From Atopsyche davidsoni (Eukaryota > Arthropoda > Insecta > Trichoptera > Hydrobiosidae), in contig JAILWY010000010.1 in assembly GCA_022113835.1 (NCBI GenBank), positions 3,001,501-3,065,500 of the forward strand: a stretch of DNA of 64,000 bases. Reading direction: 5' to 3'. The first letter of the stretch is position 1, and each line of letters opens with the position of its first letter. A program made the translations under genes and the position numbers. The notes beneath the pieces were generated by a model. The model was not told the DNA's origin and did no database searches. It saw only the letters and a list, made by a program, of their open reading frames with translations. Of the stretch, positions 21,471-33,365 are shown one piece after another.

Positions 21471-22065
21471 CAGTTTGCGTGTTCGCACCTCCCCGCTATA
21501 AAGCACGGAAGAAGAAGGCGCGACATCAATTATCGGCTGTAGCGGAAGCCGCCGCAGCCTGCGACCCGACAGCCCTAACGGCCGATCCAAACGTTTACTT
21601 TCGCTTACAACAAGTGTCCCGGCCGCTGTTTCTTTTCAGCGCTCCGCCCTCAGACGTCTCGCGTACTAACTGAGGAAACGGATACCACAATTTGTAGCGA
21701 AATACGAGCGCTTTAGCCCGCAGTAAACAAGTCGTGTCTGGCAAGCGCGGACTCGCCGCTCTCGGTGCATTTACTCCCTGAAATGAAATCTTTTGCCAAA
21801 TGGGGACCGGCCCTGGCTGTGTGTTGTTATATGCTTGTTTTACGTACCCCTTAGCGGCCGCTACGGCCCCGCTAAAGTGGAATGTACGCGGTCGCCGTAG
21901 AGACAGAGTGGCGGCCGGCGAAAGCCTTTTGCGTAACGCAGCCGCGCAAACGCGTAAAAGCCCTTTTTTTATTATTTGAACAGCATTCGCCGAGGCACAG
22001 GGAAAAATTGCGTTATTTACTTTCAACAGTCTATTCTATCGAAACTTTCAACGCGTTGTTCGAAT
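21471..22065. other. GC-rich island
   Basis: Strongly CpG-rich over about 500 bases (GCCGCCGCAGCCTGCGACCC; GGCGGCCGGCGAAAGCC), with open frames on both strands that have no recognisable product. A CpG-rich promoter or enhancer cluster is possible. Confidence 0.35.
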
Positions 22066-22280
22066 ATATTTTTTTTTAGTTGAAAATTTGCATGAAACAG
22101 TGTCACTTTAACGCATTCGTGCCATCGCATAGTCGTGAAATATTAGGAACAATTACATTTCAAGCGATTAAAAAAAGTGTTCAAGAGCACAGTGGAACCC
22201 TGTAGGATATTGGTTACACACGCCAAGAGTGAAATATTAAAGTACAGCCATAGATTCAGACTTCCGCCGCCATGACTCAC

Positions 22281-22430
22281 CTTCAGCAAACATCCACAGT
22301 GTAGCCATCATTTCTGGGGCGACAGACCTCCTCCGAGAGTAAGCGATCCGGTCTGGCACCGGCGCAGCCCATTTGAATGCTCGCAGCCAAGGGAGGTCAC
22401 CCCGGAGTATCTACATAACGAAAAATATCT
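22281..22430 (-). CDS. Candidate 5' exon on the minus strand, product unknown
   Basis: On the minus strand the block ends at an excellent donor, GCTGAAG|GTGAGTCATGG, with the exon's last base at 22281. The ATG pair at 22311-22306 opens MMATLWMFAE plus one base (phase 1). The same frame is open further upstream to a stop near 22435, giving a 49-codon potential coding stretch that includes YSRRRSVAPEMMATLWMFAE. A second frame starting MGCAGARPDR stops just before the donor. No acceptor is obvious upstream, so it could be a first exon. The gene is not recognised; a conserved non-coding block containing a chance donor is the alternative. Confidence 0.25.
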
Positions 22431-22439
22431 TCCGATATC

Positions 22440-22964
22440 GTGTATGAGGCATAAATATTGCTGGATTGCGCAAATAAATATGTTATAATCGAGTCTCTGC
22501 CAGGTTTATTAATGCAGGGTTATTTTAGGATGTTTTATTTCCAGACATGCTCAATAAATTGAACGTTTTATACTAAGCATCTGTTTTTTTTTTGCGTGCA
22601 TAGATAATTAATAAAAAATATACGCTACATGGAAATATGCAATCCCATGTTACAACGATTTGATTTGGGCCATATCTACATTTTTTTAACCTACCGTGTT
22701 GAGGAAACACTTCGCGTCTATAATACATAATATTAATTAAACTACGTTTCTGTCAAAAATATTAAATTTTTGATTAAATTATAGTTATTATATAAACAGC
22801 AAAATTTTATTATTTTGTGTTTCTCGTTATACAACTGTGCTTAGCAGAGTAGCGTTGGAGAGTACACTAAACACATTAGTGAATTTTATTCAATAGTTAT
22901 CAGTAGCGTGATCATTGGGCCGACTATTGTTTTATTCATGTCGGAGTTTTTTGGAATCGATCCA
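22440..22964. other. AT-rich non-coding stretch
   Basis: Nothing recognised. Confidence 0.4.
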
Positions 22965-23190
22965 GCTCCGAGGAGATTTTTAATGGATTCGCCGACCGTC
23001 CGGAGCATCCCCTATCCTGCCGCCCCTGATCGATGGTGCCAATCCAGCGAATGCCGCTTGATGTTGTGAACATTTGGCAACGATGGATCGCCGCATTAGT
23101 TCACTTGGTCTTGCTTGGTGAATTTCCTCTAAGCAACCTCTTGCCGCTGGCGGAGTTCCTTGGATTCGTACGAGATTTATTGATATTAGC
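22965..23190. other. GC-rich block, possible decayed coding DNA
   Basis: Composition changes sharply (GACCGTCCGGAGCATCCCC; CTTGCCGCTGGCGGAGTTCC). Frames of 70-80 codons are open on both strands without a recognisable product. It could be an old transposon fragment or a regulatory island. Confidence 0.25.
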
Positions 23191-26100
23191 TTGTATTCTA
23201 AATCGTAAATTATTAGCAACGTGCACTAACCTTATCTCACGTATTATAGTCTAGTTTTTTTTTTTTATTTTGATTTGTGTTTTGAATTTGAATTAAGCTC
23301 ATATAAATGTTTGCGTGCAAGATTAGTTTAAGCTTCACTTGAACAGGGATTATAGTTTTGACTTAAGATAAATTTTTCATGTATTTACATAATTTTACAA
23401 TTTCGAGTACATAAATAATAAAAATAATTTTGCCATTATTTTCAAAGCAAGATCCCGTGGATTTAATATTATTATTTTTAATACAAAACATATATTTCGT
23501 TATTTACGGTACAAATTCCGGTTTGGATGGCTTTTACGAAGCATATAAACCCCTTACGGAAATAGTCTTATAATGTCACTGGGCTCGAATATCCTTATCA
23601 AGGTTTCAAGGTATAAAGAAGGTGCTCGTCTGGGCTCACACTACACTCCCCGGATTTACTTAATTTAAAAGGGATGCTTTCCAGCGTAACAAAACACTCC
23701 TAAAATCACCCTAAACACAACGTTGGGTGGAATGATTGAATAGAAAGCTCAAAAACCTTAATTTGACAAGAATGTTTTCTCTTTTTTTTACTGAAAGCCG
23801 AGATGTCTGGGTTTCATAGCCATTGTGGGCGCACTAACAGACCTCATCCCACATTGTTGCGTTTGAAAGCAAACGACGTGGATTCGCAGAGTCTGGGGTA
23901 GGAAATCTGAATTTAGGACCTGCCGAGAACTTAACCTGGCTCGGTTAATGTTCTTAGGCCGTATTTCTGCCTCTCAGAGTAATTTCTTGATTAACTCAGT
24001 AAAAGCATGTTTCAAGCGCTGGATCTGAAAAAGTTAAGTTTACCAGAACGCTGCTGAGAAAATGGCTAATTTTAGGGAATTGTTTTTTTCTTGTAATGAA
24101 ATAAATGACATAATGCTAAAATCTCTTTGGCTTTTCAAAATTCATTAATAAAAAATTGTACATTTCTTTTTTAAACATTAATTATAATATAAGGTTTTTA
24201 AAAAAAAAAGTATAAAACATAAAATTATTGTGTCTTCATACAAATAAAATATTTGAAAAATTTATAGGAAGTACCACAAGAAGATTTTTTTAAACATTAC
24301 TTTTTCTAAGGCTTTTCTCTTATCAATAGATTCCTTCGAATGATTCATTCAGATTCTTGGCCAAATTTCCTTTACCAAATATATCACGTTTAAACTATTT
24401 ATTCAGATATCTCAAAGACCTCGTGATTTATTCAAGCTAAGTGATAAAAATACAGAATTCGCTTTCCAAACCCTTTTTATCTATAATTATATTTATACAT
24501 AGAATATATTGCTTTCTTTCTTGAATTTATATTTTAAAAATGAAATCACATTCAAATAATACTGTGTAAAAAACACGAGAAAATTAGTTTGTAACGAGAC
24601 TAATTAAATAAGGTTTTTAAATTTAAATATTATATTTATCGTGATGCTGAAAAGAGAATTTTAATAAGTGTCAAGAATTTCTCTGTTATAACTTTGTTAA
24701 CTTTCATAGTCTAAGTTTGAGTAATATACTGCTGATATAGAACCATGCATTGGAAATTATAGCCTGTAGTTTGTCCATAAAACTCCATACTGACGCAAAC
24801 TTTTAACTATGTTCAAAAAAAGACCAAAATATAATTTTAAACTGAAATATTTATCATATTTAAAAAAACTTGTAAGCCTTACTACACAAGAAACTGAAAA
24901 CTTCAGTTCAGTACGCTTTTAGTTATAGCAATATAAATAGAGCACTTACAATACATAAAAGTTAACATCATTATAATAAAAGATTTACTATCCATCAGTG
25001 ATAATTGCATAATAATATATCCTTATTTTAAATAAATTATGCAAAAACACCAAAAATATTATCATGTGATACAAAAAAATAATGTTATTATGCAAATAAA
25101 GTCAAAATATATACTAAATTTTCATAAAAGCAAGCCCGTGCTTAAAAAAGTTCACGGCTTCCTGTCTACGTTACTCTATAATTTATTTTATTTAGAGTCT
25201 GAAATAAGACTGCATTATACTTTTCTTTGAGAGAAAAGCTAATTTCACTTTTTCTTCGCAATGGAATTGCCCGGAGACCTGCTTAGCAATCCATTTGGTT
25301 TGAAAAATAAAATGCCTTTTTTCTTGGGGGAGGCTTTGCTATACTGACAAAATTAGCTCACACGTAAATATAAAGAAATCATTATATATATTTAAAATAA
25401 TGCCTTTCAGTCGTTAGATCATGTTTGATCTATTTCAAAGCCGTAATGCCTTTTTTCACCGTATAATAAAATCTCAGTAAAGTTTAACTGTTTATTTATA
25501 TTACCGTAGTTTAGATACACAATAATATTTGAATAGATATTTAAAAATATAAATTTGTTTACTGTTTATTAAACTAAAGTTGATTTTTATTCACATGTAA
25601 GTTTTGAAGCCAGACTGTTTCGGTATCTACGATATATTTGTATAGGGGTAGGTATCTTTTTTATATTACGTCCCTTAACTTAATGACCCGGAAATGTTCG
25701 AAACCTTCGAGATTAAATAAAATACTATTATATATAGCAAACGTTCTCTTATGTTCCTTAAAATCGATAGAATAAAATGAAACAGGCTTCATCAGAAAAG
25801 TCCAAACAAAGGCAGGCCACTGTTTGATCTCGTATTCTGTATCTTCTTGATTGGAATAAGGCCGAACATGACAGATCATCAGAATCCTTCCTCCGTTGCT
25901 TTAGCAAACATGGGCGTAAACAAACCGAATCTTCTCTGTAATTGGATCTATAGTCGCGATGTCTTTATCTTACCAAAAAACGCAGAGATCTCCTGAAGAT
26001 TTTTACACTTTTAAAGGTGAAATATTCGCGCTTCGTTTTTATTTAATATAGAAAAGCAAATTTACAATACAATACAAACGTTTTTGTTTGTTAGGATTTT

Positions 26101-26600
26101 CACCTTTTGCTGGTCTGAAGAAACCCATTTAAGGCGAGAGACAAACAATTTATTTCGTAAATATGATTAACCAATTTGGCTATTCATACCTTATGTTCAA
26201 AAGTATGAAAAATCAATTATATTGTCGTATTTGAATACAGGAAACAACTTATCAAGAAGTTGACCGGGCCAATAACGCTACTTTGTTTGTGAAAATCTAG
26301 ACTAGATTTGTAAATATTGATTACATTTTCAAATATTTGAAAATAAAAACTACAAAGATTTTGTTACTTCAAAAATGCTGTCTTGAAGAGATTTGCTTTT
26401 ACAAAATAATAAACTTTATTCCGAAGACGTGATAAATCGCATAAGCCCAATTCTTCTGATTGCTTTCAACTACTGACCTACCTTCTTCTTTCCTTCAAGC
26501 TATTTCACTCTTACAGAGTAATTGGCAATGAATTCTCCATTCAGATTATCTCGTTATCTCTTCCACTCGTGGAATAAATACAAATCAACACAAATAAAAA
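23191..26600. other. AT-rich non-coding stretch
   Basis: Mostly very AT-rich, with a less biased patch at about 23520-24080. No exon, tRNA-like box or shared repeat found. Confidence 0.45.
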
Positions 26601-29600
26601 AAAGTATATATTTATTTAATTGAAATTTATTGATAGCTCGGTTCTTCGTTGATTCAATTATCATTAAACTATATACTCGAGATCCGTCTCTCGGAATTTT
26701 TCCGCTGTTGTGTGCTATTAAGTCTCTCTAGGCTATCTAAGCAATCTAGTTAGGTCTTTTAGCTTTTTTATTTCAAGTTCATTACATAACTTTAAGTGTT
26801 CACCTTTAAATATTTATCAAAAGCTTTTGGTGAATATAAGAAGTCATAATTTTTTACTCACGCGTTATGCCAGACGAACTTAAAATTTAACCGTCCAGTT
26901 TATGTAGACTACTAAAATATTTTGAATCAGACATTATGTTATTTAAAAAAATCTATCAATCCTTGACATTGTTTTATTTACTTATGAGTTAATTATGTAT
27001 GTTTTTTTTTTTATTTTATACCAGAAGTGTTGGTTCGAATTACTTCTGCGTTATCATTGTATGTATTTTTAAAAGTTATATATTATAATATTCAAAACTT
27101 GTCAAATACAAAAAATATATTGTATTTTTATTCTCTCAATTTTTTATTTTAAACATTGTGAATTTATTTTAAACGAATCTTTTTACAATGTAAAGTTAAT
27201 AAGTAATTTTTCAAGAAATATAAAATCTTCGAATATGGCTCTAGTACCGAGACCGAGAGTTTAGAAATATCAAAAAACGACCCAGCATAACGACCAGGAC
27301 GTTAACGTTTCTAATGTATTCTGATTCTCTTGAAACACCGATACAATTTCTAACCATGAATGCTATTAGAAGACGCTTTAGTAATTGTCGTTCACTTCCC
27401 TGCTGCTGGATATTGGCTCCTCGGAACAACCGTTTTAAACTTTAAAGGCGACTTATTCCCAAGAATAAACTTGGCCGGGCTACTCGAGTTTAAGAACACG
27501 TTTGGCTAATTCGCATGCAGACCGAGTAGCGCCGCGTGTATCTCTTTACCCAAGTGTTTTCCTACACTAGAATCTACGACCAATATTGAACGACTAAAAA
27601 AATGTACTACACAGCTAAACAGTGTGCATATGTAGACCACCATTTTAACATAAGCTTATATTAAAATAACATAATAAAACAATAATCGGCATTTTCACAA
27701 AACACATGTGTATGTATCACGATAATCGATTGGATTCTTACAACAAAAAAAATATAATCAGGGTCTTAATTCAATTGATGCTGCAATATTTTTGATGCAT
27801 TCGCGAGTAGAATCTTTAATCTGAATTTTTAATACGGTTATAACTCATGATAATTGGTCAGTATGTGGGGTTTGAATCGTTTAAGTTATAGCATCATTCA
27901 TATTTAATCACGCTTATATTTTTATTCGGTTCCTAGCAATTAGCAATACCAATATTAATTAAAAAAAATAAAAAATATCCTGAAAAGTTATTAAGTAATT
28001 AGGAATTGAATTAGCTTGTATCTTTGAAATTTGTTTTTACTTAAGACGTGTATTTATAATTTATGTATTCCTCGGCTTAAAAAATAGAAACGTTATACAT
28101 TTGAAACGATTAAATTTTTCAGGGAAATTTCCGAGCTTTCACTTTCAAGGTTATTTGTTTTCGCATTGAAAATCTTTTTTCTTCGGCCTGAACAAACTTA
28201 AAGTGTAATGGAATTTGGCAATCAAAAAGCCCCAAAGCTCGCTTGATGCCCAAATTTCTTATCCCTACAAGCAACATCAATAGTCAAAACCCAGTATTGC
28301 TCGAGAAATTTCACTCTTCATATATTTTAATTTAAAAACACCATTAGCATCGAAGTACTATTTGTGAGCGCTCCCCCAAATAATTGTTTTCAAGGATAAG
28401 GTTAACAAATAATCAATATGCTTAGAATAAATAACAATTATAGTTTGTTTCAAGTGAAGAATATCTGATAAGTCAATTGATGTAAATTTTCTGTTAAACT
28501 TTTCATTTGAATATTACTGTTTTCATATTCACAACAGCGCATACAACAACGAAGAAGAGATTTTCTAACTCTGTGGCAATACTTTCGACTGAATTTTTCC
28601 TACGAAACATAGCTAGGATGCATATTTTACTCGCTTCCTTGTCGATGCAGCAAAAAAGGCGGAGATTTTGATTAAAATACAGACATGAATGTAAACCTCG
28701 AGAAAAATCGAGACAGTAATGATTGGAAACATAAATCGGACAAAAAAGTCTTCCTTGGGATTCGGGTCGCTCTTCGACTGTGGAATATAAAAAAGAAAAA
28801 TAATTCAATTTATATCCTGTTTGCAACGCGGTATTTATTTAAGGGGTGACATAATGGATGATTCAATTACGATTCGATATTTTTCTTTTTAAAATATAAA
28901 ATTAAAAGTGGTATAGAAATTAAATAAAACATATATTTATTTTCAAAAACCCTTAATTTAATTACTCAAGCGACTGGATGCATTGTGAATTTAAGCCAAC
29001 ACGTTTTTGTATAAAAAAACATTTATTAACCGGCTAAAAAGCTTTTCTTTAGCTTAAAAGAAACACTTTTCTTTCTAAAAAGCAATAAATATGTATAAAC
29101 GTAATGGTACTCAAGAGATTACCACCCTATTTTTGATGTATAATCTATCGATAAAAACAAGGGAATCTTTCTAGTATATTTATACATCGAGCAGTATTGG
29201 GGTTCATACTTCCAACATTATAAAGAGTGTGTATACATATTTTGAAACCTAAAATTGATTAGCGTAGTTAGTATTTTTATATTGTGCAAAATTATTTTTA
29301 AAAAGACGTGAATCTATGACCCAATTGGTTTGACCTAAAAAAACTGTTGATTATTTATTTTTACACTATTTATACTTGAAACTACGAATAAAATGTAATA
29401 CGAATACTTTCATCTTAATGTGTTTTACCATTTTAATTACTATGACTATGTAACATAACGCAAACTTACATCGTTATGTACAAATATGAAATTAATCTCT
29501 GGCAAACACTATTGATTTTACTAAAGTATAAAATGCAACTCTGGACAAATTTATACATTAACAGTCTAATTTACTTTGTGTATGAATATCATTGTTTATC

Positions 29601-29769
29601 TTTGGTATAAATCTGTACAGAAGTAAATGTTTTTTTTGATAAAACGAAATATAAATTAATGAGATTCTCTCGTCAATTAATTTTTGATCTTCAAACAATC
29701 CGAGTTTGTATTTTTTTTTACCCTGAGAAGCGTTTTCTCGTTTATGTGTCTCAACCGACAATTAAAATG
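26601..29769. other. AT-rich non-coding stretch
   Basis: As the preceding stretch. Patches of intermediate composition lie at 27240-27560 and 28500-28780, with no gene supported. Confidence 0.45.
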
Positions 29770-29990
29770 CCTTTAATTACTCCCGGCAACGTCATTTCCA
29801 AAGTAAACACCTGGGAATCATTTCCCTCCTGCAAACACAGGAGGGAAATGATTCCTCAGTCCTCGCAAGGTGCGCAAAAAAACCGACGAGTAACCCGCTC
29901 GCGACCGCGGTCGGATGCGAAACAAACATTCCGGCTTTGATGGAGAGAATACTTCTTGTTAGCTCATCAAACCTGCGCCGCTTGAATTAT
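29770..29990. other. GC-rich island containing a perfect hairpin
   Basis: The block includes CCGCTCGCGACCGCGGTCGG and, at 29814-29855, two exact 18-base inverted arms around a 6-base loop (described separately). Confidence 0.35.
29814..29855. repeat. Perfect 18-bp stem, 6-base loop hairpin
   Basis: 29814-29831 (GGAATCATTTCCCTCCTG) is the exact reverse complement of 29838-29855; the loop is CAAACA. It is short for an animal pre-miRNA stem (usually about 22 bp plus lower stem) and unusually perfect. Confidence 0.85.
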
Positions 29991-31289
29991 AATTTATCAA
30001 ACGAACACGCCCTGCTTTCAGCGAAATCCAACAAAAAGTTACCAATTTCATAAAAAGTCAAACATTTGTATTAATGAACCTTGATGAAAACTGAAATGCG
30101 TACAGTGTTTGTGATTACTCCAACAAAAACGTTGCTCTCGACGCGCGATGTCAACGTCGATTTTGTTTAATAAATAAACAACAAAGAAGCTATAAAAGCG
30201 AACGAAGGTAACATTGAATAAAGCCTGTCGTTATGGTTTTTTTATGAATTCAATTCAGTATTCAATCCGATTTTTTTCCAGTATTAAACATATTTAACTT
30301 CTTGAAGCTTTTTACACATTTATTTATATACCCCACTGACAAGTTTCAGTTCATGAATATTTCCGTCTTAAATATCATTCATAAGCTCAGTAGGCCAGAC
30401 CTCTGCAAACGATTAGCATTAAATTTTGTATTGTACATCTGTTCATCAACCCCAGTTGTCAATGAGGCGGGATGAATTATTTTACTTATTAAATACATGT
30501 AAATAGCATGAATAAATTTAAATTATCACAGCGAGTTATACGACTTTCAAACAATAGGATGATTGCAAAATAACTTGAAACAATTACGTAATAAAGTTTA
30601 GAAACTCATTGTAAATTTTTTTAAATAACAAATACCATTTTTTTATTCATTGGATTTTATTTTATTTTCTTAAAAATATTTCTAGCCGAATATTTGATAT
30701 TATAGTATGTATCATTGATTCCTTATATTTAAGTATTTTTACATGACTTTGTAGAATTAACAGTTTTTTTTTAGTTTTTTTGAAATATTTTGCTTCCACT
30801 TAATTATATTGAATGTTTGTTATCGTGATCATGAAATATAACCAAACGTCATAATTTTATAAACATATTTTAATACATTCTGACCAACAAAATATTTTTA
30901 TAATAGATCACATGGTATTTAAAAATGATAAGGATAGTGAACTCGATCAATATAATTGAATCTAAAATATGTTTCCTAGAGACAATTTTTAACAAATTAT
31001 CATTGCGTTACAACTTTATGTACTAAAGCTAGCAAAAGTACTTAAAAATAAATAATCTTAAAAAATACTTATTACTCCTAATATTATATTGCGTATGAAA
31101 TAAAATTCTTTCATTTGATGATTTAAGTATATCACTTTAATGATATCGTGTGTTTAATGAAAAATTATTTTTATTTTAACTTAATGATATTTTAGCAAAG
31201 TTTTTGTAATTTTTAAAATAAAAGTCCCAGCGAAGTCAAACATCAAAGGAAATCCAATAATATTTTATTTTTTCTTTTAAATAAATCCT
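29991..31289. other. AT-rich non-coding stretch
   Basis: Nothing recognised. Confidence 0.45.
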
Positions 31290-31578
31290 TAAACTACTTA
31301 GTCATCGATACAGATGAGTTCAATGGAGGTTCCTTGACATGGAGATCTTAATATATGTGGATTTATATAAAAGCTCATGGATTTTTTTGGTCAAAAACAA
31401 CTTCAGTTTAACTATAATGCCAGTGCAAACTTTATTTAGTTTTAACTTAAGCCCGTGCAAGCTTCGCAAGCCTCCGAGAGCCTCTCGGGCGCTTTTTTCA
31501 AAATCCAGGTTTCGATCTTCATTTGAGCATTATAGATTTTTCCTGGCAAGTCCCTCCCGACCGAATATCTGTAAATAA
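31290..31578 (+). repeat. Diverged dispersed duplication, copy A (partner 35145-35402)
   Basis: The segment from CCTTAAACTACTTAGTCATC to GACCGAATATCTGTAAATAA aligns with 35145-35402, including AGTTCAATGGAGGTTCCTTG and GCGCTTTTTTCAAAATCC. Differences are scattered, and about 40 bases near 31355-31400 are absent from the partner. Copy A continues into unique GC-rich DNA; the partner is bounded by repeats. Copy A is therefore more likely to be the source. Confidence 0.8.
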
Positions 31579-32094
31579 CGTCAGGAACCAATGAAGCACC
31601 CTTTCAGCCCGAGCGGGAGTAATCCACACCGGGACGGCTCACGACAAACGACCCAGCACTCATTAAAAAACACTTAGGTTTTCTCCTCCAGCCGGCGCTT
31701 TTGTAAGGCTGGGAAGGGCGCTCCGCGATATAAGTCACGCCGATTTCAATAATATTAAACGCAAAGCGATATAAAATTACTCTCAAATTTGAATTTAGTC
31801 AGTTTATTTAAATAAATTGCTATCACCTTTACTCGGACTTTTGAACTATTTATTAAGCTAACGAATTTTTGATTAGTGACTGAAATCAACGAAGGGAGCG
31901 CTATATTTTCCCGAAGTCGTATTTTGAAATTTAAGATTAATTGAAAATAAAATAATTGAGTATTATTCAAAAATGATCGCAGTAAGTGCTTACAAATAAA
32001 AGAGCCTTGGTTACCATTAGATGATTTTATAAAAAAACGGTAAAGAAATCTGGACCAATATAGTTAATTTTATCTTATTAAGCACTGGGGCAGT
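31579..32094. other. GC-rich patch (to about 31745), then AT-rich DNA
   Basis: CpG-containing block (GGCGCTTTTGTAAGGCTGGG; GGGAAGGGCGCTCCGCG). No gene recognised. Confidence 0.25.
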
Positions 32095-33365
32095 CATATT
32101 AGAAGATTGAACGCAGAAAACTCATAAATGGATAAAATCAAACAAAACTGGCTGCCTAAGCTTACAAACACTTTAAACATATTCTCCTTCGTCAAGTGCC
32201 TCTCTTCAGAGGAGGTTGGCGACCATTTCACTGAGCATATACTCATGCTGAAGCAGTGTTCATGGTTTTCTAAGGAGAAAATAGTGTAATGGGTCTCCGG
32301 TTCTGTCTGCGTTTTACTGCAGCCCACAAGTATTATTATATAATCCTTTCTTTACAAAGCTCTGGCGTTTAGATCTGATACTCCTCCCGCAGCAAGCTAC
32401 ATAAACAATAGCAGAAGCCCCCCCATCATTCCAAGTCCAATACACCATTACCGGTCCTTTGCTCACACTCAGGGTGCAGAATGGCAGCTATGCAGAAGCG
32501 ACAGAATGGGGAGAGCGAGGAGGACATATACAGTGTCCACACTCATTCTTCAATGTATAACTTGCATGTTGTCATTATAAAAATCTCCTAACAAGCTATA
32601 TCCTCTGAGATTATCTGATTATCCGAGTTTGTGGCTTTTTCGGCGGCATAGGAACATATGTTTGTTTCTTAAACGCCTTCATTCTCACTCGGTGACTTGT
32701 GTGTGGGGGTGGGGGGGTGGCTTTGGGCCTTTTTTGGTAGAGGCAGTCCTCGAGATTGAGAACTGATAGATGGGTTTTGGACTAAGGGGATGGAGGTTTT
32801 TGAAGGAGTGGGCGAGGTCAACGATGACCACGTGTATCGTCTTCAGTTTGGTGTCTCAACCATGGCGCGTTTAATGCCCATCGGAGAATTTTGTCGTGTA
32901 TCACCTGGAGGGGCTTGAGCTTCTCTGGTGGGGTATATATAGGATGGGTAGGATTATGGTTTTCCTACGCATACGCACCTCGCGTGGCGCCGCGCTCAAA
33001 TCGCCAATACCTCCCTGCCTTACCCTGTACATTACAAAAACAAATCAAGCAGTTAAACGTGATTAAAGCACCAATGAACCTCGGTCACCGGTGCTAATGC
33101 AAAATATCAACGGTTGGATTTGCAGATAGCGAATTGTTAGATATTACGGCGGCGGGATACGAGGCGCCGGGGACGCCCGCCGCCGAGCGTCTAATCGACG
33201 CTTATTGCGTTACCAGTGGCGGCGCCGCCGGGTGCAGATAAATAAATTAATGCACGGGGTAGGTGCCACTGGATTAGGGGTGCAGATTAGAATGCAAAGG
33301 TGCAGCGGCACTGCCGTTCAGTTGTTTTGTATCAATTGAGAAGCCGTGCACTCGGAGGGGTGGTA
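32095..33365. other. Long GC-rich island with small open frames and a TATA-like site
   Basis: Two short + strand frames look less random than most. 32128-32289 has 53 codons (for example SSEEVGDHFTEHILMLKQCS). 32481-32591 has 36 codons starting MAAMQKRQNGESEED, after an acceptor-like TTTGCTCACACTCAG at 32472. A TATATATAGG lies at about 32935. From 33140 the DNA is strongly CpG-rich (GGCGGCGCCGCCGGG). None of this amounts to a gene call; a promoter/enhancer region is the best guess. Confidence 0.3.

Noticed and set aside
22980..23219. 79-codon minus-strand frame as a transposon protein
   Set aside because: No motif of any transposase or polymerase could be seen; kept only as a composition anomaly.
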